Positions 15,599 to 23,510 of a DNA stretch of 64,000 nucleotides are shown piece after piece (position 1 is the stretch's first letter; each line of letters opens with the position of its first letter). The notes beneath the pieces are model-generated. The model had not been told where the DNA came from. It searched no databases and worked only from the letters and a program-made list of their open reading frames with translations. The position numbers and the translations under genes are program-made. This DNA is from Arthrobacter sp. Leaf141 (GTDB lineage: Bacteria; Actinomycetota; Actinomycetes; Actinomycetales; Micrococcaceae). The stretch covers positions 19,422 to 83,421 of the forward strand of contig NZ_LMOL01000005.1 of assembly GCF_001424565.1 (NCBI RefSeq), written 5' to 3'.

Positions 15599-16804
15599 AT
15601 GGTTATGTCAGTTCCCCAGCGAATCCTGGTTGCCCCGTCCGGTTTCAAGGAAAGCCTTGATGCCGTTGAAGTTGCCGCGGCCATTTCCGCCGGCATCAGG
15701 CGCGTTATCCCCGGAGTCCACATCACCGCCATTCCCATGGCCGACGGCGGTGAAGGCACAGCGGCAGCGCTGGCCGATGCCACCGGCGGCAAGATCATCC
15801 GGGCCAGGGTCACCGGACCGGTGGGCGCCGCCGTCGAATCGTATTTCGCAGTCCTGGGCGGATCGGACCGACCCACGGCAGTGGTGGAAATGGCAGCAGC
15901 CGCCGGCCTGCGGCTGGTTCCCGCCGATCTCCGCGATCCAGGGACCACCACAACGCGGGGGGTGGGGGAGCTGATTCTTGCCGCACTCGACCAGGGCGCC
16001 GAACGGATCGTGGTGGGCTGCGGGGACTCGGGAACGTCCGACGGCGGGGCCGGTGCCCTGCGTGCCCTGGGCGCCAGGATCCTGGGTGCGGACGGCGCGG
16101 AGATCGCCGAAGGCGGTGCGGCCCTGACCGGCGCAGAAGTCCTGGACCTCTCCGGCCTGGATCCGCGGCTGGCCGGCTGCACGATGGAACTTGCCCTGAA
16201 CCCCTTCAACGTTTTGTGCGGGCCCGGGGGAGTGGCCCGGGTGTTTGGGCCCCAGAAGGGTGCCGGGCCGGAGCAGGTTGAAGTGCTGTCCGCCGGACTG
16301 GACCGCTGGGCCGCCCTGTTGTCCCGGACCACGGGGGTTTCCGAGGAGTACCTGCGGACCGGGCCGGGTACGGGCGCCTCCGGCGGGCTGGGTGCCGGCC
16401 TCGCCGCTGTGGGTGCCCGGCTGGTGCCCCGTTTTGACCTGTTGCTGGATTCCGGGCTGGCCGGGGTTGACCTGGACGCGGGCATCGCTGCCGCGGACCT
16501 GGTGGTTACCGCAGAGGGGGCCATCGACTTTCAGACACCACGGGGAAAGGTGCCCGCGGAAGTGGCCAAGCGCGCGCAACGCGCAGGCGTCCCCGTTCTC
16601 GCTTTTGCCGGTTCGATCGGCAGGAACGCCACCGACGTCCATGCGGCAGGCATCGACGCGATTGCCGGGATCATTCCCATTCCCATGGACCTGGACAGGG
16701 CTGTTGCCGAAGGCGCTGCCCTCCTGCAGGAAGCCACCGAACGGACGTTCAGGGTCCTGCTCCTGGGCTCCGCGATCTCATCCCGCCTTGGCAGCGCTGC
16801 CTGA
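15599..16804 (+). CDS. Glycerate kinase
   Basis: A 401-residue glycerate kinase of the GlxK/GarK family, which phosphorylates D-glycerate to a phosphoglycerate entering lower glycolysis. Motifs: VAPSGFKESL near residues 11-20, PMADGGEGT, VGCGDSGTSDGGAGAL, LCGPGGVARVFGPQKGA and DLVVTAEGAIDFQTPRGK, all characteristic. Length is a little above the usual 380. The start is one of two close ATGs (15599, 15605), each behind AAAGGTG; a longer frame from 15488 overlaps the transporter and is unlikely. It follows the transporter by 14 nt. Its last 27 nt overlap the convergent DeoR gene. Confidence 0.93.
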   Translation: MVMSVPQRILVAPSGFKESLDAVEVAAAISAGIRRVIPGVHITAIPMADGGEGTAAALADATGGKIIRARVTGPVGAAVESYFAVLGGSDRPTAVVEMAAAAGLRLVPADLRDPGTTTTRGVGELILAALDQGAERIVVGCGDSGTSDGGAGALRALGARILGADGAEIAEGGAALTGAEVLDLSGLDPRLAGCTMELALNPFNVLCGPGGVARVFGPQKGAGPEQVEVLSAGLDRWAALLSRTTGVSEEYLRTGPGTGASGGLGAGLAAVGARLVPRFDLLLDSGLAGVDLDAGIAAADLVVTAEGAIDFQTPRGKVPAEVAKRAQRAGVPVLAFAGSIGRNATDVHAAGIDAIAGIIPIPMDLDRAVAEGAALLQEATERTFRVLLLGSAISSRLGSAA

Positions 16805-17587
16805 GCCGGCCAGCCGCAGCCGGCCCACTTTTTCCTGCAGCACGCGCCGGGCTTCCGTGCCGAGCCCTGGATCGCTGATGATTTCATCCGCTTCCTCCAG
16901 GCCGGCGATGGTGCTCATGCCCTGGGTGCCCCACTTGGTGTGGTCGGCCACGACCACCACCTTGCGGGAGGCCGCCACAAATGCGCGGTCCGTTTCGGCC
17001 TCCAGCAGGTTGGGCGTGGTGAAGCCCGCGTCGGGGTCCATACCGTGGACGCCAAGGAACAGGATGTCCAGGTGCAGCTGTTTCAGCGCCCCGGTGGCGA
17101 TGGGCCCCACCAGGGCGTCCGACGGCGTCCGCTCGCCTCCGATCAGGATCACCGTGGAGGCGTATCGGGCCGGGCCCGCTGCCGCGGAGTGGTGGAACAG
17201 GTCCGCGATGCGCACCGAGTTGGTCACCACGGTGATCCTGGGCCCGCCGGCCAGTTCCTTGGCCAGCGCCCACGTGGTGGTCCCGGCGCTAAGTCCCACC
17301 GCCATTCCCTCATGGACCAGCCCGGCAGCCTCCACGGCAATGGCCCGTTTTTCCGCTGTCAGCTGGGTGGACTTGAGCTCGAACCCCGGCTCATGGGTAC
17401 TGGCATCCCCCGGAAGCTTTGCGCCGCCGTGGATCCGCTCCAGTTTCCCGACGTCTTCCAGCACCTCGATGTCCCGCCGGACCGTCATGAGCGAGACGCC
17501 CAGCTGCTGGGCGAGATCGGACACGCGGACCACCCGTTCTCGCTGGACGGCGTCCACGATGGCCTGGTGGCGTGCTGCGGGGAGCAT
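16778..17587 (-). CDS. DeoR family regulator
   Basis: A 269-residue sugar-responsive repressor. The helix-turn-helix is seen in VSDLAQQLGVSLMTVRRDIEVLE (residues 22-44), followed by the family hinge LERIHGGA. The sugar-phosphate-sensing domain shows VGLSAGTTTWALA and VVVADHTKWG. It is the last gene of the minus-strand ABC operon, 58 nt after the permease stop, so it probably controls that operon and itself. It could instead act on the convergent glycerate kinase, with which it overlaps by 27 nt at the 3' ends. Confidence 0.92.
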   Translation of the reverse strand: MLPAARHQAIVDAVQRERVVRVSDLAQQLGVSLMTVRRDIEVLEDVGKLERIHGGAKLPGDASTHEPGFELKSTQLTAEKRAIAVEAAGLVHEGMAVGLSAGTTTWALAKELAGGPRITVVTNSVRIADLFHHSAAAGPARYASTVILIGGERTPSDALVGPIATGALKQLHLDILFLGVHGMDPDAGFTTPNLLEAETDRAFVAASRKVVVVADHTKWGTQGMSTIAGLEEADEIISDPGLGTEARRVLQEKVGRLRLAGSGSAAKAG

Positions 17588-17645
17588 GGGGTTCCTTTCG
17601 GGCTGCGGGTGGGGAAGGGCTTTCCCCGTTACCTTCCATCTTGGT

Positions 17646-18557
17646 CTACCCCTTGCTGGAACCGAGAGTCAGCCCCGCAACAAAGTGCCGCTGGAGCACG
17701 AGGTAGATCACCAGCGTGGGGATGACGGTGATAACGGCGCCGGCGGCCAGCAGGTTGTAGTTGTTCAGGAACTGGCCCTGCAGGTTGTTGATGGCCGTGG
17801 TGATCGGGAGCCGGTTGCCGCTTTGGATGAACAGCAGCGGCCAGAAGTAGTCGTTGTAGATAAAGATGACCTGCAGGGTGCCCAGTGCGGCGAACGCAGG
17901 CCGGCAAAGCGGCATGATGATTTCGCGGTACTGCCGCCAGATGCCAGCACCGTCCACCAGGGCAGCCTCGGTAAGGTCGGCGGACAGGGCCTTCATGTAG
18001 TTGGACAGAACAAAGGTGCAGAACCCCATCTGGACCGCAGTGTTGACGGCAATCACCACAATGTAGGTGTTGAGCATGTTGCCCGAATCGCTGAACGAAT
18101 ACGGCACCTCGAAATGTTTGGCCATTTCGAACAGCGGCGCTGCCAGGACCTGCGGCGGGAGCAGGTTGCCGGCGGTGAACATGATGAGCAGCGTGATGTT
18201 GAACTTCCAGCTGACCCGGCTGACGGCGAACGCCATGAGCGAGGCGAAGAAGAGCGTCAGCAGCACGGCCGGAACGGTGATGATCACCGAGTTCAGGAAG
18301 TAGGTGGAGAAGCCGCCCTGGGTCCAGGCCTGGATGAAGTTGTCGAAGTTGAAGGCTCCGGCCAGGCTGAAGTAGCCGTGCTCGTTGGTGGAGGCCACCG
18401 GCCGGAGGGCGGTGAAAACGGACCAGCCCAGCGGAACCAGCCACATGATGGCCAGGACCGTCAGGAAGATGTGTGTTCCGTAGTGGCGTTTGGCCCGGTT
18501 GCCGGACCGGCCGGCAGCGCCCTGGCGCGTGGTGGCGCGGGTTGCGGTGGTGCTCAT
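17646..18557 (-). CDS. Carbohydrate ABC transporter permease (MalG-like)
   Basis: A 303-residue permease with six predicted helices, the first near residues 28-50. The EAA loop reads TEAALVDGAGIWRQYREIIMP. The ATG overlaps the stop of the upstream permease by 4 nt (ATGA), indicating translational coupling. It ends with a short basic tail (LTLGSSKG). No ATPase gene is present, as in the galactoside operon, so a shared ATPase is inferred. Confidence 0.9.
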   Translation of the reverse strand: MSTTATRATTRQGAAGRSGNRAKRHYGTHIFLTVLAIMWLVPLGWSVFTALRPVASTNEHGYFSLAGAFNFDNFIQAWTQGGFSTYFLNSVIITVPAVLLTLFFASLMAFAVSRVSWKFNITLLIMFTAGNLLPPQVLAAPLFEMAKHFEVPYSFSDSGNMLNTYIVVIAVNTAVQMGFCTFVLSNYMKALSADLTEAALVDGAGIWRQYREIIMPLCRPAFAALGTLQVIFIYNDYFWPLLFIQSGNRLPITTAINNLQGQFLNNYNLLAAGAVITVIPTLVIYLVLQRHFVAGLTLGSSKG

Positions 18558-19525
18558 TCTTTGCTCTCCTTGCCGAAGGTGCGGCTGAGGTAGAAAACGA
18601 TGGGGACGAGGGAGATGACCAGGAGAACCACTGCCAATGCAGAGCCCACGCCGATCACCTGGCCTTCACCCACCAGGTTCTGGATTACCAGCGCGCTGAG
18701 CATTTCCAGGCCGTTGGTGCCGCGGTTGATCACGTAGACCACGTCGAACGCGCGCAGCGATTCGATGATGGTGATGACCACAATGACGATGTTGATGGGG
18801 CGCATGGCGGGGAACACCACGCGGAAGAACGTCTGGTACGCGTTGGCGCCGTCAATGGAGGCGGCTTCCTTGAGGCTGGGGTCCACGCCTTTGAGCCCGG
18901 CCAGGTACAGGAGCATCACGTAGCCGGCGTGGCGCCAGGTGGCGGCGATCATGGCGGCCCAGATGTTCACCGATGAATCCCCGAACCAGTCCACTGCCTG
19001 CGGGGTGCCGGCCGTTCCGAGCAGGAAGTTCAGGAGTCCGTTGTCCCGCTGGTAGAAGAGCTGCCAGATGATGCCGATCAGGGCCAGCGACAGCATGACG
19101 GGGGCGAAGAAGATGCTTTGGTAGATCTTGCTGCCGCGGATGTTCTGGTCCAGGAGGACAGCCAGGAGCAGGCCCAGCGGGGTGGCCACCAGCGCCAGGA
19201 AGCACAGCCACAGCAGGTTGTGCTGGACTGCCGGCCAGAACGGCGGGTAGTCCTGGGTGATGTATTGGTAGTTGTCGACGCCGGCGGGCCGGATATTGCC
19301 CAGGTCCAGGCCGTTCCAGCGGGTGAAGCTCAGCCCCACGGACATCAGCATGGGCAGCCACACCAGCATCAGTTCGATCAGGGTGGGGATGCCCACCATC
19401 AGGGACAGGACCACTTTGTCCCGGGTGGAGAGCCGGCGGACGCGCCCGCTTTTGGTCTTGCGTGCAGGAGCCCCGGACGGCTCCCGGGATTCCGGCGGAA
19501 TCAGTTCTCGTGCTGTGGTGCTCAT
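18554..19525 (-). CDS. Carbohydrate ABC transporter permease (MalF-like)
   Basis: A 323-residue permease with a hydrophilic N-tail of about 40 residues, six hydrophobic segments and the EAA loop KEAASIDGANAYQTFFRVVFP. The ATG at 19525 has GAGGGAAG just before it and is preferred over a start 30 nt upstream. It lies 63 nt after the binding-protein gene and overlaps the second permease by 4 nt. Confidence 0.9.
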   Translation of the reverse strand: MSTTARELIPPESREPSGAPARKTKSGRVRRLSTRDKVVLSLMVGIPTLIELMLVWLPMLMSVGLSFTRWNGLDLGNIRPAGVDNYQYITQDYPPFWPAVQHNLLWLCFLALVATPLGLLLAVLLDQNIRGSKIYQSIFFAPVMLSLALIGIIWQLFYQRDNGLLNFLLGTAGTPQAVDWFGDSSVNIWAAMIAATWRHAGYVMLLYLAGLKGVDPSLKEAASIDGANAYQTFFRVVFPAMRPINIVIVVITIIESLRAFDVVYVINRGTNGLEMLSALVIQNLVGEGQVIGVGSALAVVLLVISLVPIVFYLSRTFGKESKE

Positions 19526-19588
19526 GGAAGTCTTCCCTCTGTCTGTCAGGTGCACGCCGGCAACCGGACCCGGTTGCCGGCGGTGGAA

Positions 19589-20899
19589 CTACTGGGCGGC
19601 GTAGAGGGTCTTGGCCTGGGCCTCGAGGTTCTTGACGTCCATGGAACCGTCTTTGATGAAGGCCTGCAGGGCAGGGATCATCACGTTGTTCGCCATGGCC
19701 GGGAGGGCATCCCGGTCAAAAAACTGGCTGATGTACTTCGCATCGGCGATGGTGTCGGCGCATTTTTTGTTCAGCGGCGAGAACTTGGACGTGTCCGTGC
19801 CCTTGGCGGTGGCGATGTTGGACGCATCCACGGCGGCGTAGGCGTCCTGGGCCTCGGCGGTGCCGAGGAACGCCATGAAGTCGCGGGCGGTCTGGTTCTC
19901 GCCGCCCTTCTTGGACAGCAGCAAACCGTCGATGGGGGCTTCGACGGCGTCGCGGCCTTCCATGGCGATCTCCGGGAACGCGAAGAAATCGATGTCGGCC
20001 AGGACAGCCGGGTCGGTGAACTGCTGGGTCACGAAGGAGCCCAGCAGGTACATTCCCGTCTTTTTGGCTTCCAGGGCCTTGGCGGCGTCCTGCCAGGTCT
20101 GGCCCAGTGCTGCCGGATCCTGGAAGGGGAGCAGTTCGGCCCACGTTTCGAAGACGGAGCTGACCTTGGGCTGGTCCCAGGATTCCTTGTGGGCACAGAG
20201 GTCCACATGGAACTGGTAGCCGTTGAGCCGCATGTTCATGTAGTCGAACGTGCCCATGGCGGGCCAGCCGTCCTTGTCAGCGAAGCCGATGGGAATGATC
20301 CCGTCCGCCTTCATTTTGGTGGCCAGCGCCTTGAGTGCATCAAAGGTCTCGGGGACCTCGTAGCCCTTCTCGGTCCAGAGGCTCTTCCGATAGAAGAACC
20401 CCCACGGGTAGTTGTAGTTGGGGATGAAGTACATCTTGCCGTCAGGTCCGGTGGAGGCCTTCTTCAGGGCGTCGGAGTAGTTGGCCCCGACACTCTCCCA
20501 AACATCATCGATGGGGGCCAGCAGGCCCTTTTCGGCGTAGTACTGCATGCGGTAGCCGGCGAACCAGGTGAACGTGTCGTCCGGGGAACCCTGCAGGTAG
20601 GAGTTGATCTTGTTCTGGAAATCGTTGTGCGGCACGGTGTTGATGGTGACGGCCTTGCTGTTCTTGGCCGTGAAGGCGTCGGCGACGGCCTGGTAGGCCC
20701 GCTTGGGCACATCGTCCGAGGAGCCGGAGCCGAACGTCAAACCGGAGGAGCTGCTGCCCGATGCGGAGGGGCCGCTGCCGCCGGTGCATGCTGCCAGGAA
20801 CGGGATACCGGCAAGTCCGGCTGCACCGACCCCGACCGTTTTGAGGATGGTCCGCCTGCTGGGAAAAGCAGCCGCCGACGCATCAAACTTTGAAGCCAT
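19589..20899 (-). CDS. Carbohydrate-binding lipoprotein with a twin-arginine signal
   Basis: A 436-residue family 1 solute-binding protein and first gene of the operon. The signal has a twin-arginine motif (SRRTILK, Arg15-Arg16), a hydrophobic core and a lipobox LAAC with Cys38, so it is a Tat-type lipoprotein rather than the usual Sec one. The mature part has SPDDTFTWFAGYRMQYYAEKG and a late APIDGLLLSKKGG, typical of sugar-binding proteins. The ATG at 20899 follows an excellent AGGGAGAG. A perfect Crp consensus lies 27 nt before it. The ligand is unknown: no hydrolase or catabolic gene is in the operon. Confidence 0.9.
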   Translation of the reverse strand: MASKFDASAAAFPSRRTILKTVGVGAAGLAGIPFLAACTGGSGPSASGSSSSGLTFGSGSSDDVPKRAYQAVADAFTAKNSKAVTINTVPHNDFQNKINSYLQGSPDDTFTWFAGYRMQYYAEKGLLAPIDDVWESVGANYSDALKKASTGPDGKMYFIPNYNYPWGFFYRKSLWTEKGYEVPETFDALKALATKMKADGIIPIGFADKDGWPAMGTFDYMNMRLNGYQFHVDLCAHKESWDQPKVSSVFETWAELLPFQDPAALGQTWQDAAKALEAKKTGMYLLGSFVTQQFTDPAVLADIDFFAFPEIAMEGRDAVEAPIDGLLLSKKGGENQTARDFMAFLGTAEAQDAYAAVDASNIATAKGTDTSKFSPLNKKCADTIADAKYISQFFDRDALPAMANNVMIPALQAFIKDGSMDVKNLEAQAKTLYAAQ

Positions 20900-20925
20900 G
20901 TTCTCTCCCTTGAAAAATAGCCGTG

Positions 20926-20941
20926 TGTGAGACACCTCACA
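20926..20941. promoter_or_regulatory. Perfect Crp/GlxR-type site before the second sugar operon
   Basis: TGTGAGACACCTCACA is an exact match to TGTGA-N6-TCACA. It is 27-42 nt before the start codon. A -10-like TATAGT on the minus strand lies just upstream at 20949-20954, so the site would cover the transcript start and favour repression. Confidence 0.75.
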
Positions 20942-20948
20942 CGACCTG

Positions 20949-20954
20949 ACTATA
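20949..20954 (-). promoter_or_regulatory. Possible -10 box of the second sugar operon
   Basis: TATAGT on the minus strand, 50 nt before the binding-protein ATG. The -35 region (TTCCAT at a 17-nt spacing) is weak, consistent with a regulated promoter. Repeated GTGAA-like words lie just upstream and might be DeoR contacts. Confidence 0.4.
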
Positions 20955-21029
20955 ACCTCTCAAAAGTGAACATGGAAGCACGTGAAATAACACTTTGGCG
21001 TCGGGAAATTTTTGAATCGTCACAAAAGG

Positions 21030-21075
21030 CAGCGGCCCCTTGATCGCCGTCCTGACGGGGATCATGGGGCCGCTG
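21030..21075 (-). terminator. Terminator after acs
   Basis: A 16-bp stem (21030-21045, begins CAGCGGCCCC, with 21060-21075) containing one mismatch and a 14-nt loop, starting 31 nt beyond the acs stop. It separates acs from the promoter of the second sugar operon. Confidence 0.75.
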
Positions 21076-21105
21076 TGATGGCCCGCCGGGGCCATGCTGC
21101 GGGTG

Positions 21106-23103
21106 TTACTTTTTGAGTGAAGCTGCGATCTGCTGCATCACCGTGTTGTCCGCCAGGGTGGTGGCGTCCCCCGGGTCGCGGCCTTCGGCAACGTCCTTGA
21201 GGAGTCGCCGCATGATTTTTCCGGAGCGGGTTTTGGGCAGCTCCGGGACCACCAGGATGTTCTTCGGTTTGGCGATCGGACCGATTTCCTTGCCCACGTG
21301 GTTCCGCAACTCCTGGACCGTGGCGTCGCCGTCGTCCACGGCATCCCCGCGGAGGATGACAAACGCAACAACGGCCTGGCCTGTGGTCTCGTCAGCGGCA
21401 CCCACCACGGCTGCCTCGGCAACAGCGGGGTGCGAGACCAGGGCGGATTCGATCTCGGTAGTGGAAAGCCGGTGGCCGGAGACGTTCATGACGTCATCCA
21501 CCCGGCCCAGGAGCCAGATGTCGCCGTCCTCGTCCTTTTTGGCGCCGTCCCCGGCGAAGTACATGGTCTCGAAACGGGACCAGTAGGTTTCCTTGAAGCG
21601 TTCGGGGTCGCCCCAGATGCCACGCAGCATGGCCGGCCAGGGTTCGCGGATCACCAGGAAGCCGCCGTGGCCGTTCGGGACCGACTGGCCCATCTCGTCC
21701 ACCACGTCCACGGCGATGCCGGGCAGCGGAACCTGGGCGGAGCCGGGCTTCGCGGCCGTGACTCCCGGGAGCGGGGCGATCATCTGGGCGCCCGTCTCGG
21801 TCTGCCACCAGGTATCCACGATGGGGGTCCGGTCCCCGCCGATGACCTTCCGGTACCACATCCATGCCTCGGGGTTGATGGATTCCCCCACGGACCCCAG
21901 GAGCCGGAGGGAAGACAAGTCGTACTTGTCCGGGATGTCCCGGCCCCACTTCATGAACGTGCGGATGGCCGTGGGCGCCGTGTAGAGGATGGAGACCTTG
22001 TACTTCTCCACGATTTCCCACCAGCGGCCCTGGTGCGGGGAATCGGGGGTGCCCTCGTACATCACCTGGGTGGCGCCGTTGATGAGCGGGGCGTAGGCGA
22101 CGTAGGAATGCCCGGTGACCCAGCCGACGTCGGCCGTGCACCAGTACACGTCCGTTTCCGGATGCAGGTCGAACACCGCCCGGTGCGTGTAGGCGGTCTG
22201 GGTCAGGTAGCCGCCGGTGGTGTGGAGGATGCCTTTGGGCTTGCCCGTGGTGCCGGAGGTGTAAAGGATAAACAGCGGGTGCTCGGAATCATGGCCCACC
22301 GCGGTGTGCTCGGTGGATGCCGTTTCCACGGTGTCCGCCCACCACAGGTCCCGGCCTTCGTGCCAGTCCACGTCCTGGCCGTTGCGCTTGACCACCACCA
22401 CGTTCTGCACGGTGTGGCCATCGGCGGCGAGGGCCTGGTCCACTGCCGTCTTCAAGGCGCTGGGCTTGCCGCGGCGGTACGTGCCGTCCGCGGTGACCAC
22501 CAGTTTTGCTTCGGCGTCATCGATCCGGGAGCGGAGCGCATCCGCCGAGAAGCCGCCGAACACCACCGAGTGGACGGCCCCGATCCGGGCGCAGGCCAGC
22601 AGGGTGATGACGGCTTCCGGGATCATGGGGAGGTACACGGCCACCCTGTCGCCCTTGGCCACACCCAGGGACTCGAAGGCGTTGGCGGCCTTCTTTACTT
22701 CCTCGGTGAGCTGCGCGTAGGTGTAGGTGCGGGTGTCGCCGGGTTCGCCCTCAAAATAGATGGCAACGCGATCGCCCAGGCCGTTTTCCACGTGCCGGTC
22801 CAGCGCGTTGTAGGCGGCGTTGACTTCGCCTCCCACGAACCACTTCGCGAACGGCGGGTTGGACCAGTCCAGGGCTTCGGTGAAGTCCTTGTCCCAGGTG
22901 AGCAGTTCACGGGCCTTCCTGGCCCAGAAGGCGGGCCGGTCCGCTGCGGCATCCTCGTATTCCTGCGCGGAGACCACGGCGCCGGCGGCGAACTCCGGGC
23001 TGGGCGGGAAGGTGCGGGTCTCGTGCAGCAGGTTTTCGAAAGCATCGCCCTGTTGCTGGCCTGCCGGAGCGGTGGCCGTGGAGCTTGGAGTGTCCTGGGA
23101 CAT
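21106..23103 (-). CDS. acs: Acetate-CoA ligase (acetyl-CoA synthetase)
   Basis: A 665-residue cytosolic enzyme that activates acetate to acetyl-CoA through acetyl-AMP. Motifs: [20 protein letters not shown] (AMP-binding P-loop), WWQTETGA (acetate pocket tryptophan), [28 protein letters not shown] and the C-terminal [11 protein letters not shown] with the catalytic and acetylatable lysine near 629. Length is normal. The ATG at 23103 follows TGAGGT; an in-frame ATG at 23121 is possible. A Crp-type site lies 146 nt upstream, in line with known Crp/GlxR control of acs in actinobacteria. In M. tuberculosis acs (Rv3667) is in the same conserved block as nth, marP and the Tad genes. Confidence 0.96.
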   Translation of the reverse strand: MSQDTPSSTATAPAGQQQGDAFENLLHETRTFPPSPEFAAGAVVSAQEYEDAAADRPAFWARKARELLTWDKDFTEALDWSNPPFAKWFVGGEVNAAYNALDRHVENGLGDRVAIYFEGEPGDTRTYTYAQLTEEVKKAANAFESLGVAKGDRVAVYLPMIPEAVITLLACARIGAVHSVVFGGFSADALRSRIDDAEAKLVVTADGTYRRGKPSALKTAVDQALAADGHTVQNVVVVKRNGQDVDWHEGRDLWWADTVETASTEHTAVGHDSEHPLFILYTSGTTGKPKGILHTTGGYLTQTAYTHRAVFDLHPETDVYWCTADVGWVTGHSYVAYAPLINGATQVMYEGTPDSPHQGRWWEIVEKYKVSILYTAPTAIRTFMKWGRDIPDKYDLSSLRLLGSVGESINPEAWMWYRKVIGGDRTPIVDTWWQTETGAQMIAPLPGVTAAKPGSAQVPLPGIAVDVVDEMGQSVPNGHGGFLVIREPWPAMLRGIWGDPERFKETYWSRFETMYFAGDGAKKDEDGDIWLLGRVDDVMNVSGHRLSTTEIESALVSHPAVAEAAVVGAADETTGQAVVAFVILRGDAVDDGDATVQELRNHVGKEIGPIAKPKNILVVPELPKTRSGKIMRRLLKDVAEGRDPGDATTLADNTVMQQIAASLKK

Positions 23104-23220
23104 GTGAACCTCATCATTCATCGATCTTTGCTGCGCGGGACACCGGGCAGGCCGGGTCCGGCCGTTGCGCGGCGCCGGGCACGGGCCAGTCACGGGCATC
23201 CCGCAAAGAGCTGTTCCGGA

Positions 23221-23239
23221 ATCAAGCGTAATGCTTGAT
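23221..23239. promoter_or_regulatory. Palindrome beside the acs Crp site
   Basis: ATCAAGC-GTAAT-GCTTGAT is a perfect 7-bp inverted repeat ending 10 nt before the Crp-type site. It may be the operator of a second, acetate-related regulator; no candidate gene is adjacent. Confidence 0.45.
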
Positions 23240-23248
23240 GCCGGGCCC

Positions 23249-23264
23249 TGTGTGCCGTGTCACA
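23249..23264. promoter_or_regulatory. Crp-type site upstream of acs
   Basis: TGTGTGCCGTGTCACA matches TGTGA-N6-TCACA with one mismatch. It is 146 nt upstream of acs and could also act on the divergent membrane-protein gene. Confidence 0.6.
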
Positions 23265-23510
23265 GACCGGCCCGCGAGCGGCAGCCATTAAGCGGTGAAT
23301 GGTGTTGGCGGCGAATTTTTTTGGCATCCGTGGCGGCGCGTGGCCAGCTAGTGAACAGGTGGGCTGTTGGCTAGGCTGAGATGGAATCGTGACTTTACTG
23401 CAGTGCGCTTCGGCAAGGCCCTTCCAGGGCCCGCCGCTGCGGATCCGCTGCCACGACGGCGCCATCTGGGTTCCCCCGGACCCTGGCGCCGCCACGCTAA
23501 GGAGAGACAA

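Larger units (their letters stand above)
23104..23510. other. Divergent intergenic region between acs and a membrane protein
   Basis: 407 nt without a supported gene. It holds a 19-bp perfect palindrome (23221-23239), a Crp-type site (23249-23264) and the AAGGAGAG ribosome site of the membrane protein at its right end. I see no RNA gene. Confidence 0.7.

Noticed and set aside
16245..18593. A 782-codon plus-strand frame
   Set aside because: It overlaps glycerate kinase in another frame and is antisense to DeoR and a permease; no domain.
20925..20942. Palindrome first read as the DeoR operator
   Set aside because: Its core matches the Crp consensus exactly, so Crp is the simpler assignment; DeoR contacts may lie just upstream instead.
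4300..21100. Prophage or integrative element as the source of the inserted modules
   Set aside because: No integrase, transposase, tRNA target, att-like direct repeats or phage gene is visible at either edge.
21298..23238. A 646-codon frame antisense to acs
   Set aside because: Mirror of the strongly conserved acs coding sequence.
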